Positions 44,969-56,000 of a stretch of DNA of 64,000 bases are shown piece by piece. Under the pieces are notes generated by a model. That model was not told where the DNA came from, searched no databases, and saw nothing but the letters and a program-made list of their open reading frames with translations. Each line of letters opens with the position of its first letter. Position 1 is the stretch's first letter. Origin of the DNA: Posidonia oceanica. Its lineage: Eukaryota > Streptophyta > Magnoliopsida > Alismatales > Posidoniaceae. The position numbers were made by a program, and so were the translations under genes. The DNA lies in contig JAZBRS010000011.1 of assembly GCA_037176725.1 (NCBI GenBank), positions 3,286,001-3,350,000 on the forward strand, in the 5' to 3' direction.

Positions 44969-45301
44969 CTACCACTTAACACATCTGCCTACCATGACCG
45001 GCTTCTGAAAGAGGAACTTGATAGGATCATGCCGGCACAAGAGTTGAACTGGATATGCCATCATATAATGCCTTAATTTCTGTACAGCCCAAACAAGAGA
45101 TAAGCAGGTCTTCTCTATTGTACTGTACCTAGCTTCGCATTCATTGAACTTCTTGCTCAGGTAATAAATGGCACGCTCCTTTCTACCTGACTCATCATGT
45201 TGGCCCAAGACGGCGCCCATGGAATGCTGCGTGGTAGAAAGGTAGAGAAGTAAGGGTCTCCCTGGTGTGGGGGGAACCAAGACAGGAGGCTTGATCAGCA
45301 G
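44969..45301 (-). pseudogene. Retroviral-type RNase H of the inner element, degenerate
   Basis: It follows RT after a TAG at about 45302-45304. The frame 44969-45280 keeps P-P-T-P-G-R-P-L, G-A-V-L, the A-I-Y-Y-L-S-K-K-F segment and Y-S-T-I-E-K-T. The catalytic aspartates expected early and late in the domain are not seen (L-Y-L-S-T-T and C-R-H-D-P). Loss of the acidic set in this domain is usual in Tat elements that carry the archaeal RNase H. It ends K-W before a CAG-to-TAG type stop. Confidence 0.82.
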
Positions 45302-46075
45302 CTACTTGATCTTGTCAAATGCAGCCTGGCACTCCTCGCTCCAGTCAATCTGTGCATTCTTCTTCAGGAGCTTGAATATTGGCTCGCAGATGGGCATAAG
45401 CTGTGCAATGAAGCGACTGATATATTGTAAACGCCCTAGCAGGCCCCTGACCTCCTTTTCAGTCCTAGGGGGTGGCATGTCCACGATGGCTTTTGCTTTC
45501 ATCGGATCCACTTCAATCTCGCTTTGGCTAACAGTGTAGCCCAGAGGTTTGCCAGAAGACACCCCGAATACACACTTGTTGGGGTTGAGGCGCAGCTTAT
45601 ACTTTCTTAAATGGTCAAAGAGCTTCTTCAAACAGGCAAGGTGATCCTCAAGCTCTTTGGTTTTGGCTATCATATCATCTACATAGACCTCCACTTCTTG
45701 GTGCATGAGGTCATGGAATAGTGCCGTCATGGCCCTCTGATAGGTTGTGCCAGCATTCTTCAGCCCAAATGGCATAACTTGGTAGCAGAAGACTCCCCAG
45801 GGGGTGATAAATGAAGTCTTTTCCATGTCTTCTTCTGCCATTTTGATCTGGTTATATCCGGAGAAGCCATCCATGAAGGAGAGCATCTTATGGCCCGCTG
45901 TATTGTCGACCAGGACGTCAATGTGAGGAAAGGGGAAGTCGTCCTTAGGACTCGCCTTGTTCAGGTCCCTATAGTCGATACAAATCTGGACTCGGCCATC
46001 TTTCTTGGGCATAGGTACAATGTTTGCCAACCACTCAGGATAAAGGACGACCTTCAGGAAATTGACTTTGTGCTA
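45302..46075 (-). CDS. Reverse transcriptase of the inner Tat/Ogre element
   Basis: The frame 45302-46030, extended upstream to a TAG at about 46073, covers nearly the whole RT fold. Motifs in order are P-E-W-L-A-N-I-V-P, D-Y-R-D-L-N-K-A-S-P-K-D, D-G-F-S-G-Y-N-Q-I, P-F-G-L-K-N-A, the catalytic Y-V-D-D (about 45676-45690), and the connection with G-R-L-Q-Y-I-S-R-F. All catalytic residues are present and no break occurs inside. The T-x-Y-Q-R-A-M-T-A-L-F-H-D segment and the following sequence are typical of Tat/Athila RTs. It would act as part of Gag-Pol in the particle; upstream and downstream stops now isolate it. Confidence 0.92.
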
Positions 46076-47604
46076 TTTCATGATCTCTTCTTTGATCATA
46101 AGCAGCCACTGCAGTCGCCATCTTCTCAGTTTCTGCTTTACTGGCTTGGCATCTGGATTCAAGGGCAGGTTGTGCACCACTATCTCTACATCAAGGCCGA
46201 CCATATCTTCGTAGCTCCAGGCGAAGACATCCGCATACTCCTTCAAGAATGCGATAAACTCTGCTCTAGCCTGGGGGGACAGCTAGGCACTGATACGAAC
46301 CTCTCTGACTTCCTCAACTGTGCCGATATTAACAACCTCTGTTTCTTCTTCAACATGGAGGTTGGGGCCTTCTGGATCGTCGTCATAGGGCCGGAACTCG
46401 GGCAATGGCTCATCAATCTCATCCTCGCTCGTATCATCCTCCTCTCCAAATGCAATAAGTTTCGAGAGGATCTCTTTCTCAAAAGTAGGGTTTGTGAGGT
46501 CGAAAGAGTGTATATGTTCCGCTGCCTGGCCCTGGTGACGCTTCAGGATGGTCACGCTTACTCGAGTGTTCTTATAGCCTCGGTGCACGACTTCCATCTT
46601 GGCAACTTCCTCTGCATGCTCTGGCCTGACTGACTCTGCTAAGTGCTCTGTTACTAACTCTGCTGATGGCCTTGCTGATTCTGTTGATAACTCTGTTACT
46701 GATGCTGCTTTCAGTTCTGTTACTGCCTGGACTGTTGGCTCAGTTGCTGCTTATGCTGCTAATGCTTCCTCCTCCGCGTCTTCTAGTGTACTTGTGGAGG
46801 GTATGCCAGACTGGTGGCTGATCTGGGCACTGCCGTTTGCTACACTGCCTGAGCGGGGCATGTGCTGCACAAACCACTTAGACCCGCCTTGTGGTTGCAG
46901 AGTAATGAGCTCATCTGGTCTAAGGGAGTCCGACGCTGCTGAGTCTTCTTCTAAGACCATGATAGAGGCATGGTCTTCCTGTGGGAGATGGTCCGTAACC
47001 ACGGCTTTCCCTTTTCTCTCTGCAGTTTGGTGCTCTGCCAGGTCCTTTACTAGCAACTTGAGCTGTTCCTGATAAAGTAGCTCTAAGTCTCCCATCCATG
47101 AATCGACCTGGGCTTCTACCGCCACTCCTTCCTCCTCATCCGAGGGTGAGTCGACGTAGTAGGAGCCGGGGGCCTGCAGCTCTAGCCCAGCTGCTAGATG
47201 TACCACCGCCCTGGATGTTTGCATTGTCTGGCCCACGGGTGTGCCTCATTGCAGCGGCTTCAAGATCGGAGATCCAAACTGATTGGTCAGCGGGGCCGCA
47301 GATGGGTGCGCCGCCAAGGTCACTACTGCAGTTGGAGGGCAAGCAAAGGTGCTCTTCTAAGGGCCCAATGGTTGGGAGGCTGCGTTGTTCAACTGGACCT
47401 CTACATCTAGTAGTGACAGTGAGGGTGCGTCCTTTGACGCCATGGGGGCCTGCCACGAGGGTTGCTGTTTTGCGGCAAGAAGATGTGTAGTGGACGGTGC
47501 CGGCTGCATTTTCTGTGATGCGGCTGCTGAAGTGGGCCAAGTCGCGCTGCTGGCTGAATTGGCTAACTGTCCCTCAAAAGAGGGTGACAGCGGTATTGAT
47601 GCGA
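46076..47604 (-). pseudogene. Acidic linker between protease and RT
   Basis: Open stretches 46751-47236 and 46283-46597 are rich in Asp and Glu (D-S-P-S-D-E-E-E; G-E-E-D-D-T-S-E-D-E). The second ends with E-T-E-V-V-N-I-G...V-R-E-V-R-I, which precedes RT in Tat/Ogre Pol. In Ogre an intron between gag-pro and RT is spliced from part of the transcripts. Whether this linker holds such an intron cannot be settled by reading; the several frames used here would be compatible. Confidence 0.65.
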
Positions 47605-49251
47605 CTACGACGCAGGTCGACTGGCTGACTGTGCCTGAAGGGGTGTCCCTGACTTTTGAGTTGCCGCTGCTGCTTGTGCTTGTGATGCTGATGTGGCTGC
47701 AGAAATGTGAAAGCTTGTCAGTCCTACCACAGGACCTGCTAAGTTGTTTGCTATATCTATTGAGGGTAGGGCCAAACAAACCAACCGAGGTGCCTCCGTG
47801 CTGATCAAAGCTTTGCCGCCAGTTGGGACTGCCTCTGCTGCGCCAAACTGCTCCTCATCTGAGTAGTAGTCCTCAATGCAGACCCAATCTTCTACTGGCA
47901 CCGCGGCTTGACTATCAATTGATCCCAGAATACCTGCACTGGTGAAGTTAGTGAGGTCCCGGGGGATGACCGTCTTCTGATTCTTCAGTTGAAAGCAGTC
48001 ATCTTCGTTGGGCTTGGGTTCGTAACCGAGGCCTTCTGATTTCCTCCGCTCCTCTACTACGATCGGCTCTGCGATCCCCTGGCCGTGACGTCCGAGCGGT
48101 GTACCCTTAACGTAACCCCATCTGTGACATACATTCTCGACCACTCGAAAGGGGTTATTATGAACGGCCAAGGAGTTGACATGTTCAAGATCAGGAATGA
48201 AGTTAACCGGCTCACACCAGTTAACGCGATACAAAGCATCAGAGGTTTCAGGGTCAAAAAGGATGGTTTGTGAAGAGACGGGGGAGACTGCCTCGATCTG
48301 CTCCTTCTCAAAGTTCTCCGCCATGACGACAATGATATCATCGCCGCGACGGTACTTTATCATGCGATGGAGGGTCGAGGGGAGGACCTGATGCTTGTGG
48401 AGCCAAGGGCGCCCAAGCAGGAAATTAAAATTTGGCTTCAAGTCGACGACATAGAATTCTACATCAAATACGACCGGGCCAATGGCAAGAGGAATAATCA
48501 GGATCCCTAAAGCGTCATGGTGGGTGTTGTCAAAAGCTGTCATTCCTTTTATAGCTGGTGTGATATCCTCAGCTTTGAATCCAAGTTTTGTTGCAGTACG
48601 CAAGGGGCAGACATTAAGGCCTGACCCGTTATCAACCAACGTGAGAGAAATGCGAAAGTTTTTGAACTGAATCATGACGAACAAGGGTTGATTGTGATTA
48701 ATCCCCGTTGGAGGCAGTTCATCACTAGTAAAAGAGATGATCTGAGGCTCCGCAATCATCCCTACCATGCTTTCCAAGGCTGAAAGCTCAATAGACTGGG
48801 ACACATGGGCGGCTTGGAACACACAAAGAAAAGCTTCACGGTGTTCAACAGTGGTGTGTATCAGGTCCCAAATGGAAATGTCGGCTTTAACCTTCTTAAG
48901 TTGAGAGGTAATGTCAGCCTTAGGTTGGTTCTTCTTGGCAGTGGGAGGGGTGGCTTTGGCAGCAAGCTCTAAAGGGACAGTCACAGGGGATTGGCTATAG
49001 GCCTGGCTTGCTATAGGTTGGGCAGAGGTTTGGCTTACTACAGGTTGGCTAGAGGCCTGGTCTGCTATGGGTTGGCTAGAGGGTGGGGGCATAGCAGGTT
49101 CTGAATAGTTTGGCCTAACTGCCGATGCTGGGGGTCTGGAGACCCTCCCTGATCGCGTTACTTCTGCACACATTTCTGTGGCGTAACTGTATGGTACGCG
49201 ATGGGTGTCCTGAGTTAAATCAATAACCACAGGAGCACGTGCTACGAGCAC
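47605..49251 (-). CDS. Protease and G-patch polyprotein segment of the inner element
   Basis: This is an open frame of 548 codons. The N-terminal third is Ser/Pro/Gln-rich linker. The aspartic protease active site is the Tat form V-D-N-G-S-G-L-N (about 48620-48645), with L-L-G-R-P-W-L-H-K-H as the C-terminal hallmark. Downstream, R-W-G-Y-V-K-G-T-P-L-G-R-H-G-Q-G-I and then E-G-L-G-Y form a G-patch, an RNA-binding glycine motif also found after the protease in betaretroviruses. The frame then continues into an Ala/Ser/Gln-rich tail. The start is uncertain because gag ends in another frame. Protease matures Gag-Pol; the G-patch may bind RNA or assist RT, by analogy only. Confidence 0.88.
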   Translation of the reverse strand: MLVARAPVVIDLTQDTHRVPYSYATEMCAEVTRSGRVSRPPASAVRPNYSEPAMPPPSSQPIADQASSQPVVSQTSAQPIASQAYSQSPVTVPLELAAKATPPTAKKNQPKADITSQLKKVKADISIWDLIHTTVEHREAFLCVFQAAHVSQSIELSALESMVGMIAEPQIISFTSDELPPTGINHNQPLFVMIQFKNFRISLTLVDNGSGLNVCPLRTATKLGFKAEDITPAIKGMTAFDNTHHDALGILIIPLAIGPVVFDVEFYVVDLKPNFNFLLGRPWLHKHQVLPSTLHRMIKYRRGDDIIVVMAENFEKEQIEAVSPVSSQTILFDPETSDALYRVNWCEPVNFIPDLEHVNSLAVHNNPFRVVENVCHRWGYVKGTPLGRHGQGIAEPIVVEERRKSEGLGYEPKPNEDDCFQLKNQKTVIPRDLTNFTSAGILGSIDSQAAVPVEDWVCIEDYYSDEEQFGAAEAVPTGGKALISTEAPRLVCLALPSIDIANNLAGPVVGLTSFHISAATSASQAQAAAATQKSGTPLQAQSASRPAS

Positions 49252-51857
49252 AGGAGGGGCTGCAGGGGGCCTACTGGATACTGGGGAGAAGGGTAAGGTT
49301 GTTGGGGAGCGAAGGCAGGGATTGGCTAAGGTCTGCCTAAAAGGTGTACAGGGGATCCTAACTGGGGCCGTCCTAAGAGATGGACAGGGGATCTAGACTG
49401 GGGCCTAGCTAGGAGGTGTACAGGGGGCTGAGCCTGAGGAAGCACAGCAGGGGGCGCGAAGGAGCGCTCTGGCCTGGCACGCGGTCGGATCATGTGAATT
49501 CCCGACTCGTAGCCGGCAACAGCCGCAAGATAAAGATCAACAGGAAAGGGCTCAGAGATATCAGATATGAGATCAGAATGGTCTACTACAGATGTAGTAG
49601 GCTTAGAAGGGAAAAGAGAGTGAATTCCTGAGGTTCCCGCACCTCCCAGATAAGAGTGCTTCGGTAGAGGTTGGCGGACGATGCCAGAATGAGGGGGAAC
49701 AGATGAAAGAGTAGATGCATGAGTGGGTGCATGAGTGGATGCCTCGTGCGTGTCGATCACAATCGTTTCCGATTCGATCAAGTCCTGAATAGCATTCCGT
49801 AGGGTGAAGCAATTATCCGTCGAATGCCCGATGCTTCGATGGAAATTGCAAAAGAGGTTCGCCTTATACCAATATGGCAAGGGATTTGGGGGCAGGCTAA
49901 CCTCCGGGAATCTCAGGAGTAATGCCACCTTCGGCAAGATGGCTGTTAGCGGTTCCACCAGTGGGGCAAACTTCCGTTTCTTAGTGGGTGGCCGTCTTTG
50001 CCTCGGGTATGAGCCTTGCTGAACCGATGCGGCGAGATAGACTGGTCGAGCGGTGGTAGTGATTTGTGGTGTGGGTGGATTCCTAGGTGCAGGAGCATAC
50101 ACCATCTGAACTGGAGCAGGCCAGGACAGCAGGTGAACAGGCGCAGCAAGAGAATCGATGAATGCAACAGCGGTCTTCGGAGGTCTTTCTTCTTGGGACG
50201 GTTGTTGCTGCCACCGCTGTTGTTGTTGGAGGTGCTGCTGTTGGCACTGTTACTGCTGATCACGACTTGCTTAGCGAATGCAGAGAGAGTAGAGAAGTTG
50301 CCACTCTGCAACGAACTCTCCATGCACACTCCAGCTCAGATTAGTGCTGCAAAAGTAGTGACAGGTTGAATGCTAAGGAGAGCCCCGAGAGATGGCTGCG
50401 CCCCTTTGATAACGATCTCAATAGACTCCTCGTCAGAGGGTCTATCTCGGACCTGTGAAGCAAGGACACGCCAGCGGCCGACGTACTCCCCAAATGGCTT
50501 GCTGGGATTCTACTTGGTTGCGACTAGGTCCGCGTGCTTTGGGACCAGGTCGAGGTTGAAGGAATATTGTTCCAGGAACGCCTGACTGAGGTCGTTCCAA
50601 TTCTTGATGGCTGACATATCAAGCGAAGTGAACCACTTGAGTGCTAGCCCAGTCAAGCTCTTCTGGAACAAATGGATCAGCAACCTCTCATCAGCCTGGA
50701 GCTAAACGAGATCACTGCAATACGCCTTCAGATGTGCTACGAGACAACCCCTACCATTATATTTGTCGAAGTCCAAGATTTTAAACTTCAGAGGGAGTAC
50801 CACCTTTGGAAAGCAACAAAGGTCCCGGAACTAGTAGGTCTGGTGCTCAGTACCCCGTACTAGTCGTAGTGCCTTCTCCAAGACGTCCATCCTGTTATTG
50901 ATGGGGTCTGGATTTGCTACCGCAAGAGAGGGATCGGTAGGGGTAGCGAGCACATACGCCGAGTAGGTCGCACCTAAGTGCTCCTCTGGATCTACCATAG
51001 CGTCGCCTGGTGGAGCAACGGAATGGCCAGTGTATCCGTGCGCTGGAACAGTGTATGCAAGAATGTATGCAGGGTTCTGGACCTAATGCAGGAGAGGAGG
51101 GTAAATGACATGCTGTGCTGTGGAAGGTGTAGCGTGCTGGAGCATCAGTTGCTGCCCAGGTGAGGTGCCAGACAGCGAGCCAGTGGGGTACTGTGCTCCA
51201 GCCAGCCCAAAGGGCTGGCCACCAGGGGGCGGAGGTGCATGCTGTGTTATGTGTTGTGCTATGGGAGGTGGCAATCGGGCCCCCATCGTCAGAACCGTGA
51301 GCAGTTGAGACGATGGTCTAAGTAGAGGTGCGGTGGCAAATGCATGATATGCAGGAACTGGCCGCGAGGGAACCTTAGGAGCGACAGGAGTGAAGGAGGG
51401 ACGAACTGATAGAGCCATGCCTTGCAGTCTCTGGGCGAGCTCCATCAGGTGCTAGTACTGTGCCTCAGGCGTCCTGTCAGCGGGAATGTTGAAGTGCAGT
51501 GCCGGCGAGGGATGAGAAGCAAGTGGCACGGACACAGACTATCCGGGAGAAACAAGTCCTACAGCAAGAGTCGCAGCAGCGGCAGAAGGGATGTCGATGG
51601 TGACGTATCCCTGAGAAAGAGGGGCCAAAGGCGTCTCCGGAACGCGAGTGACGGTCATCAAGATGGACTCGGCGACCGGATCCAGAGGGGCAGATGCTTG
51701 CCAATGTCCCAGGACAAACTGAGATACCAAAGGCATCAGGGGGAAACCCTGGCGTCACAGGAGGCACAGAGGGAACTAAAGGAGCAACCGGAGGGGCCGA
51801 AGCGGAAACACCCTCCGTGGCAAGAGTAAGAGGAGGCTCATTAACATACTGGGCCAT
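49252..51857 (-). pseudogene. gag: Gag of the inner element, broken by stops and frameshifts
   Basis: The ATG at 51855-51857 begins a proline/alanine-rich N-terminus. Frame changes occur near 51700 and 50160. The retrotransposon gag core (about 50450-50830) is recognisable by F-D-K-Y-N-G, L-F-Q-K-S-L, W-F-T-S-L and F-L-E-Q-Y. The zinc-knuckle variant C-x2-H-x4-H-x4-C lies at 49810-49856, followed by a Pro/Arg-rich tail with a short repeat (L-G-R-P). Stops at about 51082, 50839, 50705 and 50508 replace glutamine codons of the outer copy, and one near 50348 replaces arginine. Each fits one transition at CAG or CGA. It is far more damaged than the near-identical LTRs would suggest. Confidence 0.85.
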
Positions 51858-53063
51858 TGCTGACCGAGAGCGCGTGAGGATAGAGCTGCGACAGGGAAGA
51901 AGAGGGCGAGTCCTAGTAGGAGCTATCGTCGCAAAGGCGGATAGCTCAGAAGGGGAATGGTCGCGAACAAAGTCGCAACAGGGGTGTCAGTAGGGGACAG
52001 TACTCAAGCTCCAACAAAGGAACTCGCTTACCAATCACTGCTGACAAAAACAGAAACAAACATGGATTAGAAACTGAATGAAAGATGCAAATGAGTTAAG
52101 TTAAATGGCATGAATGATATGTATGCTTTCTAGCATGCTCTCCCTCACCAATCTAGTATATCCTAGTAAGTAGTCTACATCGGGTACTCATAGGTGTACG
52201 GGTCACCGACTCAGGTCAGAAAAAGTAGGTCCCCTGTCCAAATCTTAGCCAAAGCTGAGGTAATAACAGGGTGGTGCGTTGGTGGCCCTGACCCTGCCAA
52301 AGCGTGGGTAGTACCCTCCACTAGCACCGACACAACCCCCGGACAAGGGGAGACAGACCGACTGACTTGGGCCACGCCAAAAGCAGTGGAACAAGAGGTC
52401 GGGACCGTCCTTCGCAGACTAATAGGTAGACTCAGATAAGAGGATGCATGCCTTATATGATGCTTATGCAAATGATTAGAGTTTTTTTTATCTTGCGTAT
52501 TTTATTAACTCAAAGGGGTATGCAGATTTGTTGAGGTCTCTAGTTGCTCCTAGAACTTCTTTTTACTTGCCATTTTTAGTTAACCGCAGGGAAAGCAATC
52601 AGTCTCTACTATCCTAGACATGGCATGTGCAAAAGGGAAGAAAATCAATCAAATATGGTAGGCAAACAACATATATCACTGCAAAAGGCAAGTGCATGGC
52701 ATGTACAGGTGTTTGTGAGCATGATAGTGAATGAAAAACATTCATCATATCAAAAGGCATATGTACAGGGCATGTGCATGTGTAGTGGCATAGCAAGTGT
52801 GTAAAAGAAGCATTCATCACTCAAAAAGCATGTATTGTTGCCAAACAAGTATGTAGACATGCATTATGCGAGAAATAAAGCAATGATAAACCAACAGGTA
52901 AAGAAAGTAAAGATAGGTAAGTAGTAGAGCAAATAAGAATAAAGCAAAGGATAAAGCAAGTAAACAAGCAAGAAAGCCAAAACAGGTAGAGCAGAGCACA
53001 AAGACAAACAAAGATGCAAAAAAGCAAGCGAGCGAAAGCCAAAAGCGAAAGCCAGAGTACAAT
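51858..53063 (-). other. Leader of the inner element
   Basis: Low-complexity, A-rich and AAGCA-rich, with the ordered blocks shared with the other two leaders (52140-52460). A minus-strand polypyrimidine stretch followed by TTTTTGTCAG at 52041-52060 would be a splice acceptor 184 bases before the gag ATG. No convincing ORF is present, unlike the ORF1 of classical Ogre elements. Confidence 0.7.
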
Positions 53064-53083
53064 CTCCCCAGCAAAGTCGCCAC
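53064..53083 (-). other. Primer-binding site of the inner element
   Basis: The minus strand reads GTGGCGACTTTGCTGGGG next to the LTR end. The outer copy has CTCCGC where this has CTTTGC, so two C-to-T changes have weakened the match. Confidence 0.8.
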
Positions 53084-56000
53084 TGTAGTAATCCCGGTGT
53101 TCAGATCGTCCATGCACACTGCCAAAGCTCGCGTGCATCGATCAGAATCAGGTTCACTATTAACAGCTGTGTCCGAGAAGGAAGACTTGACTCGGAAACA
53201 CTTAAAAAAGGGAAAAAAGAAAAGAAAAGAAGAAGATAAGACAAATCAGAGTCGCCACCGTGTCTATTAAGTCGGGAGACAAGGAAAACCGAGGAAATGC
53301 GTGAATAAACACGCAAAACCAAGCAAAAGATGCAATGCAAAAGAAATGGGATGCAATGAGATGCAAATGATGTGACTCATGCCTAGGATAAGGGCAATAC
53401 GGTCATTGCGGGCCAAGAGAAAGGGCAAGGACTCCTGTTACGTGCGGGGAAGGTGTTAGGCACCCCCGACACGCCCGAGAATCGGTCTTTCGAGGCTTAC
53501 GCTCGCATACGTAGGGAAATGCATACTTTGAATGCCTAAGTTCCATGAATGCCAAATTAGATGCTCATAGGTGTGCTCTAAGTGATGGAAGATGCGTGCA
53601 AGGAATTAAACGTGCTATCTAAGCGCCCAGCAACGCTGTCTATGTTCCGAACTGGGCGAACCCTGGTTCGTGAGAACACCAGGCAGTAAGCATCACTGCC
53701 CTAAATGCAAATGCAGGCGATAAAACAAAACAGCGGTAAAACCAGGCAATGCATGCGACATGCAAAGGAAAACAGGAGCAAACACGCAAAACGATGTGAG
53801 AAACGAAAGTCGACACACAAAACGGTGCAAGAAACAAAGCGGGCACACAAAACGGTGCGAGAAACGAAAATCGGCACATAAAACGGTGCAAGAAACAAAG
53901 CGGGCACGCAAAACAGTGCAAAAGCAAGTGAAAACAGGCGATGCAAGAACAAGCGAAACAAAACATCATAAAAGCCATGCAATGTAGATGTAAAAACATG
54001 CAAAGGAGAAGAGCAAGAGAAGTAGGAGAGGCAAGCGGTGTAAGTGTGAGAACAAACGCCGCATAAGGACCACGCAATGCAGGTGTAAAGACCTACAAGG
54101 GGGAAAAAGAGCAAGCAGAGGGATCACCACTATCCTATGACTGTTTCCCACTAAACCGTCCCACGATGTGTCTCGCACGCTGCCAAAAGCTCGTGGTGCA
54201 ATCGGATCGTGGAAAAGGGGGAAGAAGGTTGCAATTAGTAGTGAATCCAGGAGAAACTCAACCCAAAAATACTAGGAGTACGCGAAAAGAGGGAATAGAG
54301 TGGATAGGCAAGAAGAGAAAGTCCTAATCTACATGCATGGAATACGCGGGGCGAAAACAATGCATGCAATGCAAATGATATGCACACAAAGTGCTATGCA
54401 AGAGTTCAGAAGGACTTACCTTGGAGATCTGAGGCCTGATCTGAGGCAAACTTGGTCAATATTGAAGTACGCTCCACCAGGGAGGTCCAGGTAACTTGGT
54501 TGCGAAGATCCGGCGGCCCGATTAGAAGATATCCAGACTTTAAGGCAGAAGGCCCAAGGGCCAGGGGAGAAGAAGGGATCTAAGTGTAAAGGGGGTCCTA
54601 GGGGTGTGCAGAACAGGTCGTTCCACATACATGGGAGCTAAAAGTGCTTAAAAGTGTGCAAAAATGCTAAGTGCAGTGATTCATGGGTGCAATGCATGCA
54701 AAAATGCAAAAAAGGACCTAAGTGTGATGTTTCAAAAAAGTTAGGGACCTATATGCAATATTTTTGAAAAGTTAGGGACTCTATGCAATGATTTTTAAAA
54801 GTTAGGGGCCTATAAGCAATGTTTTTGAAAACCTGAGGGTCTGGATGCAAATAAAATAAAATGCAGGGTCTGAAATGCAATTTAATATGGTAAAGATGCA
54901 ATTAAATGATTTTTCTAAACATGCAGAGGACTGAAATGCAATTTAAAAATATGCAGGGGCTAAAATGCAATTTAGTATGGTAAAGTATGCAGTTAAATGA
55001 TTTTTCTAAACATGCAGAGGACTGAAATGCAATTTAAAATCATGTAAGGGCCAGAATGCAATTTAGTATGGAAAAAATGCAATTAAATGATGCTGTGCAT
55101 GCATATAGAGGACCAAATAGCAAAAATAAAATAAGATAGGGTAAAAGTGCAATGCAATAAGGTAAAATAAGAAATTAAATGAATTTAACAACTAAACAGA
55201 GGACTGATTTGCAAATAAAATAAACAGCAGGACTAAAAAGCAATGTAATAAAGTAAAAACAGACATTTAAATGACTTTTATCTACTGAAGGACCTAGATG
55301 CAAAATAAAAAACAGCTGGACTGGAAACTAAGAAACAGAAAAGTATTTTAAACTACAGCAGGATCAACATGCAAATAAAATAAATGACTGGGCTAAAACT
55401 AAAGAAAACTTAAAAAGCTGTAACTGCAGAGGACTAACATGTAATAAAAAAAACTAGCAAGACTAAAACTAAAAGAAAACTAAAGAGTTTTGAACTACAG
55501 CTGGACTAACATGCAAATAACAGAAACTACATATTTTTTACGCAATTTTATATGGTTTTTATTCAGAATTAAATGAATCTTAAACTGTGGCTGGACTGGA
55601 AAGTAAATAAATAAAACAGCAAGGTAGAAATGCAATTTCATGGTAAAATTCATAAGTTAACGAAAAATAAAAGCAATGGCAAACGTACGGCATTAAACAA
55701 ACGAAAATACTGTAGCTACAGAGAGCATATGCCTGTGCCGGAGAAGGAGACCCGCTGCGACGGTGCTGGAGGGCTGGGAAGCTGCACCGGACGTCCCCGG
55801 AGGCCGGAGGTGTGTCAGCAAGGCATGACGGAGCTTGGAGCAGACCAGAGGAGGCGACGGAGCTCTACAGAGGTTCTGGAAGCAGACCAGAGGCTGGAAG
55901 CATACCCGGCGGAAACAGAGGACGGAGATGAACTCTAGGAACCTCCATGAAGCTCGGGGGACCGACGGCGAAGGACGAGCGGGCCGGAGCGACGTTTGCG

